DNA of 64,000 nucleotides, taken from NCBI GenBank assembly GCA_965116865.1, contig OZ220727.1, positions 2,356,001-2,420,000 of the forward strand, read 5' to 3'. Numbering within the stretch: the first letter of the stretch is position 1; every line of letters starts with the position of its first letter. The translations under genes and the position numbers were made by a program. The stretch comes from Aldehydirespirator sp965116865. Its GTDB lineage: Bacteria; Actinomycetota; Acidimicrobiia; Acidimicrobiales; Aldehydirespiratoraceae. The notes below the pieces were generated by a model that had not been told where the DNA came from, searched no databases, and saw only the letters and a program-made list of their open reading frames with translations. This document shows, in pieces, positions 25,241 through 34,974 of the stretch.

Positions 25241-27533
25241 CGTGTGCACTGCGCTCACGGGCCGCTCGGGCCACGGCCTCGCCCGTATGGGCCGCGTCGC
25301 CCCCGGCGTCGTCTCCGGTCTGGTCGTCGTCTCCGGTCTGGTCGTCGTCTCCGGTCTGGTCGTCGTCTCCGGTCTCTTGGTCTTCGCCTTCCGCCGGCTC
25401 GGTCTCGATGCGGTCGCCTTCCGTCCCCAGCGACTCGCCCACCACCACGTCCACCTGCGTCTCGGACGACACTTCGAGATCGGGGGGAGGCGTCTGGGCC
25501 AGTATCCGGCCCACGTCCGACGAGCCCGGCTCGACCGGTTCGAACGTGACGATGCCGATGACGAGCCCGGCTCGCTCCACGGCCAGCTTCCCCGTGTCGA
25601 ACAACAGGCCCTGCACGTCGGGGATCGCCACCAGCGGAGGACCGTCGGAGGTGATCACGAACACTTCCTGTCCGGCCGACACCGGGAAGCCGTTGGGCGG
25701 GTCGGTGCCGATGACCTGGCCCTCTTCGACCTCGGAAGAGGGCTCGCGCCTCTCGTCGACGCGGAACCCTCGCGCCGTCAAAGCCTGGAAGGCGTCGATC
25801 AAGGACAGGCCCCGCACGTCCGGCACGAAGATCTGCCCCGGTCCGCTCGAGACGGTGATGGTAACCGCCTCGCCCGCGGCGAGCTCGGTGTTCGAGGAGG
25901 GCTCCTGCCCCACCACGATGCCTGCCTCAGCCTGGCTGGTGCCCTCGATGACGATCACCTCGTAGCCCGCGCTGCGGAGGATGCTCTCGGCGTCGATGAG
26001 GTTGCGGCCCCGCACGGGCGGAACTCTCGGGATCTCGCTCTGGCTGACGGTGAGCGCCACCCTGGCGCCCTCCTCGATCCGTTGGCCTGCAAGCGGGCTC
26101 TGGGCGAACACCGTGTTCGCGGGCACCCCCGTGTTGACCTGGTAGCTGGGCTCCGGCTCCAGGCCGGCCGACCTCAGCAGAGCGTCCGCCTCGCCGTAGC
26201 TGATCCCAGCAACGTCGGGCACCTCGATCAGCCGGCCGATCTCGGACGCGGACGGCGGATCGGCCGGGTCGTCCTCGTCGATGACCAGCGACCGGTAGAA
26301 GGTCACGCCGAGGAAGCCGAGAGCGACCACGAGGACCACCAAGCCCAAGAACATGAGCACGGTCCGCTTCCAGCCGTCGGACCGGTGGACCTCCTCGTAG
26401 TAGTAGGCCGGCGGCATGTACTGGGGCGGAGGCGCCGGCCCCGGCACGGCGGGCGATTGAGCGCGGGTCCCGGTGGGCGGACCGCCGTCGTGCGGCGGAA
26501 CGCCTGCGACCAGGCCGGTGTGCTGCCGGTCTGCCGCCGAGCCCGGCGACGCCTGCGACCCGCTCACAGGACGACGGCCCGACCCCACCACAGGCAACTG
26601 GCCCGACCCCACCACAGGCAACTGGCCCGACCCCACCACAGGCAACTGGCCCGACCCCACCACAGGCGCCTGGCCGGTGCGGGCCGGTATTCGGTGGGCG
26701 CCGGCCAGGTAGCGCTGAAGATCGGCGCGCAGGTCCTCCGCTGCGGGATAGCGGTTGGCCGGGTTCTTGGCCAGGAGCTTGAGGATGATCGCCTCGAGGG
26801 ACTCCACGATGCTCGCTCCCATCACAGAAGGCGCCAAAGGCCGCTCCTGCACATGCTTGACGGCCACCGCGGTCGAGGTGTCGGCGGTGAAGGGGGGCTT
26901 GCCTACGATCATCTCGTAGAGCACGACCCCGAGCGAGTACAGGTCGCTGCGACCGTCTAGGGCCTTGCCCTGGGCCTGCTCGGGCGAGAAGTAGGTGGCC
27001 GTGCCCATGACCGACCCGATATGGGTCAGGTTGTCGCCGGTCCTGCGGGCCAGAGCGGTGGCTATGCCGAAGTCGGCCACCTTCACTTGGCCGTCGTCGC
27101 TGACGATGATGTTGCCGAGCTTGATGTCGCGGTGCACGAGCCCGGCGTTGTGGGCGCTGCTGAGCGCTTCGGCCACGTCGGACGCGATCTCTGCCGCCCG
27201 GTCCGGGCTGAGACGCCCGGTGGAGCGCATCACGTCGGCCATGCTGCGTCCCACCACGTACTCCATGACGATGTAGTACGTGCCCTGCTCCTGGCCCCAG
27301 TCGTAGATGCCGACGATCTTGGGGTGGTTCAGATTGGCCGCGGACTTCGCCTCTCGGCGGAAGCGCTCCACGAAGCTCGGGTCGTCGGCGAACTCCGGGA
27401 ACAGAACCTTCACCGCCACCTGCCGGTCGAGCGACGCGTCGTGGGCCAAGTAGACGTCGGCCATGCCGCCGCGGGCGATGCGGCGAAGCAGTTCGTAGCG
27501 ACCGTTGAAGACGGTCAGCCCCTCATCTGACAC
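25230..27533 (-). CDS. pknB: Serine/threonine protein kinase with PASTA domains (PknB type)
   Basis: 767 residues, GTG start. Kinase domain at 1-275: GGMADVYLAHD, Lys in VAVKVLF, HRDIKLGN near 133, DFG near 152, SPEQAQG. A Pro/Gly/Ser-rich linker with GQLPVVGS repeats, one membrane helix (TVLMFLGLVVLVVALGFLGV, near 393-413), then four extracytoplasmic PASTA repeats from ~440 (VPDVAGISYGEADALL, VPPVRGRNLIDAESIL, VPDVRGLSLIDAFQAL, IPDVQGLLFDTGKLAV). PASTA kinases sense muropeptides and control cell-wall growth. A C-terminal acidic tail carries DDQTGD repeats, unusual for PknB. Its phosphatase partner is upstream. Confidence 0.93.
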   Translation of the reverse strand: MSDEGLTVFNGRYELLRRIARGGMADVYLAHDASLDRQVAVKVLFPEFADDPSFVERFRREAKSAANLNHPKIVGIYDWGQEQGTYYIVMEYVVGRSMADVMRSTGRLSPDRAAEIASDVAEALSSAHNAGLVHRDIKLGNIIVSDDGQVKVADFGIATALARRTGDNLTHIGSVMGTATYFSPEQAQGKALDGRSDLYSLGVVLYEMIVGKPPFTADTSTAVAVKHVQERPLAPSVMGASIVESLEAIILKLLAKNPANRYPAAEDLRADLQRYLAGAHRIPARTGQAPVVGSGQLPVVGSGQLPVVGSGQLPVVGSGRRPVSGSQASPGSAADRQHTGLVAGVPPHDGGPPTGTRAQSPAVPGPAPPPQYMPPAYYYEEVHRSDGWKRTVLMFLGLVVLVVALGFLGVTFYRSLVIDEDDPADPPSASEIGRLIEVPDVAGISYGEADALLRSAGLEPEPSYQVNTGVPANTVFAQSPLAGQRIEEGARVALTVSQSEIPRVPPVRGRNLIDAESILRSAGYEVIVIEGTSQAEAGIVVGQEPSSNTELAAGEAVTITVSSGPGQIFVPDVRGLSLIDAFQALTARGFRVDERREPSSEVEEGQVIGTDPPNGFPVSAGQEVFVITSDGPPLVAIPDVQGLLFDTGKLAVERAGLVIGIVTFEPVEPGSSDVGRILAQTPPPDLEVSSETQVDVVVGESLGTEGDRIETEPAEGEDQETGDDDQTGDDDQTGDDDQTGDDAGGDAAHTGEAVARAARERSAHGRE
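25308..25376. repeat. 18-bp repeat x4 in the pknB C-terminal tail
   Basis: Four near-identical 18-bp units encode DDQTGD repeats (TGDDDQTGDDDQ...) after the last PASTA domain. They are in frame and extend an acidic extracytoplasmic tail. Confidence 0.9.
26576..26670. repeat. 24-bp repeat x4 in the pknB juxtamembrane linker
   Basis: Four 24-bp units encode GQLPVVGS-type octapeptides between the kinase domain and the membrane helix. Frame is kept. Copy-number change would lengthen the linker. Confidence 0.9.
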
Positions 27534-27590
27534 TGCCGTCCATTGTAACGGGCACCCACAGGCCGAGATTCAAACCGGGAAGTCGTAACG

Positions 27591-27985
27591 GCATGGTTCG
27601 GGGAGGCTTGCGCGGCGGGCGAGCATCCCCGCCCCTCCCGGACGGATCGGCTGGTCGCAACGGCATGGTTCGGGGAGGCTTGCGCGGCGGGCGAGCATCC
27701 CCGCCCCTCCCGGACGGATCGGCTGGTCGCAACGGCATGGTTCGGGGAGGCTTGCGCGGCGGGCGAGCATCCCCGCCCCTCCCGGACGGATCGGCTGGTC
27801 GCAACGGCATGGTTCGGGGAGGCTTGCGCGGCGGGCGAGCATCCCCGCCCCTCCCGGACGGATCGGCTGGTCGCAACGGCATGGTTCGGGGAGGCTTGCG
27901 CGGCGGGCGAGCATCCCCGCCCCTCCCGGACGGATCGGCTGGTCGCAACGGCATGGTTCGGGGAGGCTTGCGCGGCGGGCCCGGC
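27591..27985. repeat. 72-bp tandem array (five full and one partial unit) between PP2C and pknB
   Basis: Units start at 27591, 27663, 27735, 27807, 27879 and 27951 with essentially no divergence. On the minus strand the array is open in more than one frame; one frame (24-residue unit MPLRPADPSGRGGDARPPRK...) runs on to 27523 and overlaps the pknB GTG by 11 bases. On the PP2C side no ATG/GTG overlap is present, so coupling is one-sided. It fills the whole gap 27534-28024. Confidence 0.95.
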
Positions 27986-28024
27986 CGGCCGCGCTGCTGA
28001 GACCCCGGCCGGACGCCGCCTCTC

Positions 28025-28819
28025 TCAGATCGGCACCGCCTGCTGGAATTCGAGCACCAGCCGGTCCGATCGCGGCAAGCGGGATCGAGGCCCGGCCATG
28101 ACGTCGACGACGACGGCGGTGGCGTTGTCATGGCCGTGGCCGGGCCGCACCGCTCGCTCCACCAGGCTGCGGGCCGCGTCCCCGGCACCGGGGACGGACC
28201 GCAGGATTGCGGCGATCTCGGAGTCGGGTGCCTCGTTGGTGAGCCCGTCACTGCACAACAGGAAGCGATCCCCGTCCACGACCGCGAGCTCCCAGCCGTC
28301 GACATGCACCGGGCGCTCGCATCCGACCGCTCGGGTGAGGGTGTGGCGGTCGGCACTGGTGGCCGCCTCGGCCGCGGAGATGACGCCGTCGCGGACGAGG
28401 TTCTCGGAGATGGTGTGATCGACGGTTACACGGCTGAAGCCGTCCGAAGTGAGCGCGTAGAGCCTGGAGTCTCCGACGTTGCAGGCAGCCAGCCGCGGCC
28501 GACCGCCTTCGACGTCGATGGCGGCCAGCACGCACAGCGTCGTCGACATCTCGAACAGGCTCGGATCGTTTCTGGCCGCTTCCAGGACGGCCTCGTTGGC
28601 CGATCCCATCCGGACGATCAGCTCGGTCAGGGACGCGACGCCGACGTCGGAGGCGCCACCGGACAGCACCTCGACGGCGATGCCTGCGGCAGCACCACCG
28701 CCCGCGTAGCCGCCGAGCCCGTCCGCCACCGCGAAGACGGCACCTCCGGCGAGGTAGCGGTCCTGATTCTCGCGGCGGTGCAAGCCCGCATGGGTGGCGG
28801 CCCCGTAACCCAGGCGCAC
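28025..28819 (-). CDS. PP2C-family serine/threonine phosphatase (PstP type)
   Basis: About 264 residues. PP2C metal-binding motifs are present: RRENQDRY, AVADGLGGYAGG, NVGDSRLYAL, LLCSDGLTNEA and GHDNATAVVVDV. It would reverse phosphorylation by the downstream PknB, the usual actinobacterial pairing. I placed the start at the GTG at 28819 (VRLGYGAATHAG), which matches PstP N-termini; the frame stays open to 29254 but that upstream part is repeat-derived. Unlike mycobacterial PstP, no C-terminal membrane helix is seen. Confidence 0.88.
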   Translation of the reverse strand: MRLGYGAATHAGLHRRENQDRYLAGGAVFAVADGLGGYAGGGAAAGIAVEVLSGGASDVGVASLTELIVRMGSANEAVLEAARNDPSLFEMSTTLCVLAAIDVEGGRPRLAACNVGDSRLYALTSDGFSRVTVDHTISENLVRDGVISAAEAATSADRHTLTRAVGCERPVHVDGWELAVVDGDRFLLCSDGLTNEAPDSEIAAILRSVPGAGDAARSLVERAVRPGHGHDNATAVVVDVMAGPRSRLPRSDRLVLEFQQAVPI

Positions 28820-28832
28820 ACCGCCAATGCTA

Positions 28833-29170
28833 ACGGCCCGTCGGAGTCCCCCTCCCCTCCCACGGCATGCCTCTGCCGGGCGCGCCCGGCGACCACCAGA
28901 CATGCTGACAGCCCGTCGGAGCCCCCCCGCGACCACTCCACAAACATGCAGGTGTCCAACCACCGTGACAGCTCCCGAGCCACAGCCGCGACCACTCCAC
29001 AAACATGCGGACCAACCATCCAGCGGGCCACCAAACCCATGGACCCACAGCCACCCTCCTCGACATGGCCAACAGCAGCATCCAGCAGGCCACCAAACCC
29101 ATGGACCCACAGCCACCCTCCTCGACATGGCCAACAGCAGCATCCAGCAGGCCACCAAATCCATGGACCC
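28833..29170. repeat. Degenerate direct repeats upstream of PP2C (periods 60 and 61 bp)
   Basis: A 21-bp sequence recurs at 28928 and 28988, and a ~61-bp unit recurs at 29031, 29092 and 29153 with almost no change. The region between tRNA-Leu and the phosphatase (28820-29254) holds no recognisable gene besides these repeats. Confidence 0.85.
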
Positions 29171-29254
29171 ACAGCCGCGAGCCGGCGGGCGGCGATTCGA
29201 GTGGCGAGCCGCTAGCCTCGTGGCCCCGAACCGCCCGAAGCGGTTCGGGCCCAC

Positions 29255-29338
<84 letters not shown>

Positions 29339-29344
29339 CATTGA

Positions 29345-29437
29345 GGCTGGCCTACGGTCCAGAGGATCTCGACCACGCGACCACGCCCGTGCTCGTTGAG
29401 GTCACAGTGCCCGCCGGACAGGCAGCCGACGCATACT
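29345..29437 (+). pseudogene. Fragment of a RES-domain toxin gene
   Basis: About 90 bp (LAYGPEDLD...VLVEVTVPAGQAADA) closely match part of the RES gene at 53082-53580 on the other strand. The rest of the gene is absent; it is joined to ISL3-type IS sequence. It lies directly after tRNA-Leu, a common integration border. Confidence 0.75.
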
Positions 29438-29567
29438 GGTGCTTCGCGTTTGAGGTCGGAGTGGAGGTGGTAGAGGTCCGCGGCTGGACGCGAGGGATCC
29501 TCCGGAATTCGGCGCTGACAGGCAGCTGAGCAACTGGAGGATCCCTGGGGAAGACGACCCTGCGCGC

Positions 29568-29925
29568 ATGTGCGAGCTGCTGGTGGGACTGGGCGATGTC
29601 GAGGTGCTCGGCATCGACGACGAGGCGGGCGCGCCTCTGCGGGTGCATATCCGCCGACGGGTGCCGCGGCCGGTTCCGGGCCAAGGTCTGGGCCACCGGC
29701 ATCGTCGCCGTCGGACGGGGCCAGCTTCTGGACAGAGTCCCAGGCCGCACCGCCCGAGCGCCCACACAGTGGCTGCTTGGCCGTCCCCGCCGCTGGCTCG
29801 CCGCCACCGAAGCCGCCAACAACTTCGTCAAACGCGCCGCGTTCGGGTTCACCAACTTCGCCAATCACCGAAGCCGCGCCCTGCTCTACGCCGAAAAACC
29901 CAACTGGGCGCTGCTCGACACCTGA
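29568..29925 (+). pseudogene. Internally deleted ISL3-family transposase
   Basis: The start resembles the ISL3 N-terminus (LLVGLGDVEVLGIDDEAGAPLRV), then after a frame change and a large deletion come ISL3 core (LLDRVPGRTARAPTQWLLGRP) and C-terminus (TEAANNFVKR..GFGFTNFANHR, ALLYAEKPNW, read near 29795-29915). A plausible IS end (GGCAGCTGAGCAACTGG) lies at ~29520. About two thirds of the usual ~1.3-kb gene is missing. Confidence 0.75.
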
Positions 29926-30005
29926 AGCGGTCAAAACCCATTCTGAAGCTATCCTGAGTGTTCTGATAGACCGGTTGGCACAACGGGCCTACCCCTGCTC
30001 CGAGG

Positions 30006-32345
30006 TTAAGGCGGCGGCAAGTTGGATGAGTACGGGCGAGACTTAATGTACTCTTCCATGAACGCCAGGTCGAGTTCGTTGCCATCAGTGAGAGGCAGTC
30101 GAATACTCGATCGCCGCATGCGTGTTTGGCTGCATTTCCTGCCGTAGTTGTATCGGTACTGTTCTAGGTTGATTATCGTTACAAGAAACATAGCAACATA
30201 GGAGTTCATTGAGAACTTCGGAATCAGCTTCTCAACGTGATCGGATGCGGTAAACGGCTGCGCTTGGTAGCTACAATACCCTGCAACCGCACTGTCAACC
30301 ACAAGGACACCACCCCGTTCCGTGTATGTGCCGAAGAAGTGCCTTACTCCGTTATTCGTCGCCTGAGTCGTTACGAATGGGAATCTCAACTGAGTGCCAT
30401 AGTCTCCTGCGTGTAGCTCTCTCAGTGGTGTCGTCTGACTGCCAGTTATCTTAAAGATATCGGCAATCTTAACTTCTTTCCACGTTGATACGTCAAGAGC
30501 GAGTGTGGCTTCACAGCTGGACGCATCGGAAACGTTTGGAACAATTCTGTTCGCAAACAAGTACGCCGAGTATTCGTGTAGCGTATTGTCAAACGGATTA
30601 TCAGTAAGCAGGCCGTAATCTGTCTCCATGTATGCCTCAGCGGCCCATTCATCTGCGCTAGTGAGTACCCGATTGACGCTCAACCCTGGAACAGTCCGTC
30701 GATTGAAGTAGAGGTCAAGCCACTGGCACCTGATTTCGTCCCACTTGCCGAAGGCATCGAAGCGTCCACCAACCTTACGTTTGACGAATCCATCGTCCTT
30801 GTAGTAGCCCAAAAAAACTTCTTGGGTCATTGGATGTTCGCGCCATGCTTCGAACACCATGATGCATGAAACAACGCCGACATCTGAGTTGAAGAAGAGT
30901 TCGTCAGGCATGGACAGAACTGCCCTAAGTGTATGCTTCTCCATCAATTGACGCTTCAGGTCACCAATTGTGCCCTTGACGGCAAGAGCGCATTGCATTG
31001 GCACGATGGCCACACAGATAGAACCTTGAGTTAGGCATTCCAAGTTGTTGAGCACGAACTGGAGCTCTTCGATGTCCTCCTTCTTGTCAGACTTGTAAGG
31101 AGGGTTCAACATGCCGACCGTGGGTCTGTGTTCCTTCATGCTGTTCATTACGTTAGAATCAAAGCAACTGCCTAGTTCAATATTGGACTTACCATCCTGA
31201 TGAATGAGCATGTTTGATACCGCCAGTGGGTATATGTCTGATTGAATCTCAACACCGTACAGATGGTCACTCTTTATTGAGTTCTCTGTTGAGGTGGAGC
31301 CCTTAGCATCATCAATCATCCTCTTCATTGCACTGATCAAAAAGCCGCCAGTCCCGGCACAGCTATCGTAGACCACGGATTCGGATCTGACCTGAGCAAG
31401 TTCGGCAAACAGCTCAGTAATGTGAGGAGGTGTCAAGACGATCCCTAGGCCCTTGTCGCTGTTTGCATGTCGTAGGAACTCGACATATATAGTACCGAGC
31501 ACGTCTCGATACTGGTGTGTCTTAACGAAAGAGTTCACTTCACGATCAATCTCAGATACGATGCGTCGCAACTCATGCTGTGATCTGATTAGTTCAGTTT
31601 CAAGAGGCAAGAAACCGAACTTCTGTTCGAGCACGTTCAGACGCTTGCTGCCAATGTTTGCTGACTTGAGTTCAGTGATAACTGAATCCACGATGGACTT
31701 AGCCAGCTGCGTTGAGTCTGTCTCGGACTGGTATGACTTTCGGAAGGCTCTTCGCTCTAGTGCAATCATCACAGCGCTTATCAATAGAGAGCGATTCTTC
31801 TCGGAGACCTTGTTCTTGTGTAGATCGATGTTCAATTGTCGAATGAACTTTTGAAGAGAGTGAAAGTCCTGTCTATACTTGATGGGGTCGTTACGGTATC
31901 CTTGCAAGTAGTCGTCAACGGGTAGCAGAGCGTGCCCGAAGGCGTCCCTTGGTTCACGCTCTGACCTGAACTTGAAGAAATGAGATATTCTAGCTGACTT
32001 GGCATCAGTTCCGCTCACCGCTAGGGCCAAGACATCGTAGTTCTCGGAGAGGTAGGACGCATAGTGTAGCGTGCCATCGACGGCATAGTCTCTCGGTCTA
32101 GCGCGAGTGGGACTCTCGTGTTTAGTGATGTCCTCCTTGCATTCGATGACAATCAACAGTTCGGCTTCCTCATTGAAGCGAACGATGAATTCAGGTTGAC
32201 CATGTCCTAGACCTGATTTGGAAGCTTGACTTAGCAGTTTTCGAATTCTGGGTTCTGCAGACTGCTGCTCTTCGAGCACTATCTCATCGCGGAACTGTTT
32301 GAAGTGCTCTCGAACGATGTCTTCAGTGGTTCTTTCATTTGCCAT
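30006..32345 (-). CDS. Single-chain restriction-modification protein (N6-adenine methylase with nuclease and target-recognition regions)
   Basis: 779 residues. The N-terminal ~150 residues contain a PD-(D/E)xK-like pattern (EFIVRF...LLIVIECKED). The centre is an N6-adenine methylase with motif I DSCAGTGGFL near residue 335 and motif IV NPPY near 428. The C-terminal ~170 residues (WKEVKIADIFKITGSQTTP) resemble one HsdS-type target-recognition half. No separate hsdS or hsdR is adjacent, so this looks like a type IIG/IIL-style self-contained enzyme; the exact type is inferred. The gene is distinctly more AT-rich than its neighbours, a sign of transfer. AAGGAG is well placed before the ATG. Confidence 0.85.
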   Translation of the reverse strand: MANERTTEDIVREHFKQFRDEIVLEEQQSAEPRIRKLLSQASKSGLGHGQPEFIVRFNEEAELLIVIECKEDITKHESPTRARPRDYAVDGTLHYASYLSENYDVLALAVSGTDAKSARISHFFKFRSEREPRDAFGHALLPVDDYLQGYRNDPIKYRQDFHSLQKFIRQLNIDLHKNKVSEKNRSLLISAVMIALERRAFRKSYQSETDSTQLAKSIVDSVITELKSANIGSKRLNVLEQKFGFLPLETELIRSQHELRRIVSEIDREVNSFVKTHQYRDVLGTIYVEFLRHANSDKGLGIVLTPPHITELFAELAQVRSESVVYDSCAGTGGFLISAMKRMIDDAKGSTSTENSIKSDHLYGVEIQSDIYPLAVSNMLIHQDGKSNIELGSCFDSNVMNSMKEHRPTVGMLNPPYKSDKKEDIEELQFVLNNLECLTQGSICVAIVPMQCALAVKGTIGDLKRQLMEKHTLRAVLSMPDELFFNSDVGVVSCIMVFEAWREHPMTQEVFLGYYKDDGFVKRKVGGRFDAFGKWDEIRCQWLDLYFNRRTVPGLSVNRVLTSADEWAAEAYMETDYGLLTDNPFDNTLHEYSAYLFANRIVPNVSDASSCEATLALDVSTWKEVKIADIFKITGSQTTPLRELHAGDYGTQLRFPFVTTQATNNGVRHFFGTYTERGGVLVVDSAVAGYCSYQAQPFTASDHVEKLIPKFSMNSYVAMFLVTIINLEQYRYNYGRKCSQTRMRRSSIRLPLTDGNELDLAFMEEYIKSRPYSSNLPPP

Positions 32346-32750
32346 CAGTATATCTCCTTCCAGACAACTATAGTGTTTATGCCGATATGATGATGAATCA
32401 TGAAGCTACTACAGGCATGTGACACAGTGTTGTTGAAGGGCCGACGGCTGTCGCTCACAGATCGCGATTTCGCCTTGCGCTCGCCGACAATCTTGGTCAT
32501 GGCCTTCCCAGTCTGTCACCTCCCGCCATGTCGGGCGCGGCAGTCGGGTCTGAAGTCTCCAAGGCTCGGACTTGGAGGGTCACGTCCAGTTCCTGCACCG
32601 AGAGCCTGCTGCCCCGCGTCCTCGGTGCCGACGACGCTCTCCAACGCAAGCCAACTTCTCGACTTGCCGGGGCGGTGGCATCCGCTCCGCGCCGATCGAG
32701 CAGGACAGATGAGCGGCGACCTGGATCATCCCAGACGGCTCATCATCGAC

Positions 32751-32969
32751 GACGCACAAACTCTAAGTCCCGACACGCAAACCGAAAGCCGCGACGCTGA
32801 CCGAGCGCGCCAGCCGCCACACCGACGCACAAACTCTAAGTCCCGACACGCAAACCGAAAGCCGCGACGCTGACCGAGCGCGCCGGCCGCCACACCGACG
32901 CACAAACTCTAAGTCCCGACACGCAAACCGAAAGCCGCGACGCTGACCGAGCGCGCCAGCCGCCACACC
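32751..32969. repeat. 73-bp tandem triplication adjoining an IS30 remnant
   Basis: Three units start at 32751, 32824 and 32897. Each includes the codons TLTERASRHT that begin the following IS30 fragment, so the unit copied transposase sequence. In the preceding gap 32346-32750 I see only the ribosome site of the restriction gene and no supportable gene. Confidence 0.9.
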
Positions 32970-33370
32970 CTTGCCGTCGCGCTGCCCGACGGCTACGACG
33001 CCGCCAGCACCGCGGCCGCGGCCATCGCCGCTCCCGCCCGCCAACCGGCGCACCCGGCCAAGACCCCGACCCGGGACCAGGACCGCGAGACAGCCCGCTG
33101 GGCCGACATCGAGCAAGCGCTCGGAGCCGAGGTCTACTTCTGTGACCCGCACTCGCCGTGGCAGCACGGAACCAACGAGCACACCAACGGCCAGCTGCGA
33201 CGCCGGCCGCCCAACAGCACCGACCTCAACATCGGCCAAGCCCGCCTCGCCGTCATCGAGGACAACCTCAACTCGATGCCCCGCAAGCTCCACGACTGGG
33301 ACTCAGCCCACAGCGTCTATGCTGCCCTCTGTCGCAACGACCGGTGGAGTTCGCCCACCCACATCCTCCC
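32943..33370 (+). pseudogene. C-terminal fragment of an IS30-family transposase
   Basis: The continuous frame LTERASRHTLAVALPDGYDA ... VYFCDPHSPWQHGTNEHTNG ... LNSMPRKLHDWDSA is the C-terminal half of IS30 transposases, keeping the last catalytic Glu (TNEHTNG). There is no N-terminal part and no start. It abuts the 3' end of hutH, whose C-terminal tail may have been altered by the insertion. Confidence 0.85.
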
Positions 33371-33378
33371 TCAGGAGG

Positions 33379-34974
33379 TCACCCCGACCCGGCCATCCCC
33401 CATCCGTCGCGGCAGGGACAACGTCCGTCCCCCTGTCCGCGCTTGCTCTCGGCCAAGCGGCCGGTCACGGCCTCCACCGCGGGCACCAGGGCCTCGTCGA
33501 TGAGCATCTGCTCGGCCGCCGCAAACTCGGGAGACAGCCAGCGGTCAGGCCCGGGCCCGGGCACCCGGGTCCGCAGCAGGGTCACGGCCGCCCCAGTTCC
33601 GGCTGCGGGCTGCAACGGAGCCCGCAGCTCGATGCCGCGGGCGGCCGCAACCCATTCGACGGCCAGGATGCGGCGCAGGTTGTCGATCACCCGGCGCAGC
33701 TTGCGGGCCGCGCCCCAGCCCATCGAGACGTGGTCCTCCTGCATGGCCGAGGTGGGAAGCGAGTCCACCGACGCCGGCGCGGCCAGGCGCCGGTTCTCAG
33801 CGCAGAGAGCCGCAGCCGTGTACTGGCCGATCATCAGGCCGCTGTCCACACCCGGATCGTCGGCCAGGAACGGGGGCAGCCCGTGTGAGCGGTTGTGGTC
33901 GAGCATCCGGTCGGTGCGACGCTCGGCGACCGCGCCGACCTCGGACGCGGCGATGGCCAGGTAGTCTGCCGCCAGCGCGACCGGCGCCCCGTGGAAGTTG
34001 CCGCACGACTCCACCCGGCCGCCGGGCAGCACCATCGGGTTGTCGATGGCGGAGGCCAGCTCCCGGTCGGCCACCGCGGCCACGAAATCGAGAGTGTCGC
34101 GGGCTGCACCGTGGACTTGGGGGGTGCATCTGACGGAGTAGGCGTCCTGCACCCGGTCGTCACCGGTGCGATGGCTGGCGACAATCGGGGAGTCCGCCAG
34201 CACGGCCCGGAGATTGGCCGCACTGGCCTGCTGCCCGGGATGGGGCCGCAACGCCACCAGGTCGGCGGCGAATGCCCGGTCGGTGGCCAGCAGAGCCTCC
34301 ACGCTGCAGCCGGCCACGATGTCGGCCACGGCCAGCAGGTGGGCCAGATCGTGCACAGCCAGGCAGAGCATCCCGAGGATGCCGTCGGTGCCGTTGGTGA
34401 GGGCCAAGCCCTCCTTGTCAGCCAGCTCTACCGGCTCTAGCCCGGCCTGCTCGAGGGCTCCGGCAGCGTCCGCGACTCCTTGGTCGGACTGCACCTCGCC
34501 CTCGCCCGTCATCACCAGAGCGACGTGGGCCAGCGGCGCGAGGTCTCCGCTGGCACCGAGCGAGCCGTGCTCGGGCACGGCGGGGACCACACCCGCATTG
34601 ATCAGCCGCACCAGGGCCTCTGCCACTTCGGGCCGCGCTCCGGAAACACCGAAGGCGAGCGTCCGGGCCCGCAGCATCATCATGGCCCGCACCACCTCCG
34701 CCTCGACCGCCGGCCCCATCCCGGCGGCATGCGAGCGGATCAACGACTGCTGGAGCGCAGCCCGCCGGGCCGCGGGGATGACAGTGTTGGCCAGCGCGCC
34801 GAAGCCGGTGGAGACACCGTAGGCGGGATCCCCGTCCGCCAGTGCCTCGACGATGCGGCGGGCCGCGGCCATGCGAGCGACGGCGTCGGCGCTGAGCCGG
34901 AGCTCCTCGCAACGGCGAGCGACCGCGACGACATCGGACACGGTGACCCCGGCGCCGTCGAGCTGCACCGTCAT
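33379..34974 (-). CDS. hutH: Histidine ammonia-lyase
   Basis: 531 residues. HutH deaminates L-histidine to urocanate using the MIO cofactor formed from Ala-Ser-Gly, seen in GSLGASGDLAPLAH near residue 141. GVSTGFGALAN near 55 and MQEDHVSMGW near 415 are family motifs. The ATG at 34974 overlaps the stop of the upstream repeat-rich bridge ORF (ATGA). The frame is open much further upstream but that is repeat sequence. The last ~24 residues (KRGQGDGRCPC...) exceed the family end and abut IS30 debris. It is the last gene of the minus-strand arm of the hut cluster. Confidence 0.95.
   Translation of the reverse strand: MTVQLDGAGVTVSDVVAVARRCEELRLSADAVARMAAARRIVEALADGDPAYGVSTGFGALANTVIPAARRAALQQSLIRSHAAGMGPAVEAEVVRAMMMLRARTLAFGVSGARPEVAEALVRLINAGVVPAVPEHGSLGASGDLAPLAHVALVMTGEGEVQSDQGVADAAGALEQAGLEPVELADKEGLALTNGTDGILGMLCLAVHDLAHLLAVADIVAGCSVEALLATDRAFAADLVALRPHPGQQASAANLRAVLADSPIVASHRTGDDRVQDAYSVRCTPQVHGAARDTLDFVAAVADRELASAIDNPMVLPGGRVESCGNFHGAPVALAADYLAIAASEVGAVAERRTDRMLDHNRSHGLPPFLADDPGVDSGLMIGQYTAAALCAENRRLAAPASVDSLPTSAMQEDHVSMGWGAARKLRRVIDNLRRILAVEWVAAARGIELRAPLQPAAGTGAAVTLLRTRVPGPGPDRWLSPEFAAAEQMLIDEALVPAVEAVTGRLAESKRGQGDGRCPCRDGWGMAGSG

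Noticed and set aside
28820..29254. N-terminal extension of the PP2C ORF
   Set aside because: Trp/Cys/Gly-rich translation of 61-bp repeats; PP2C homology begins at the GTG at 28819.
32400..32873. 157-residue ORF after the restriction gene
   Set aside because: No motif, no ribosome site, and its end is repeat sequence.
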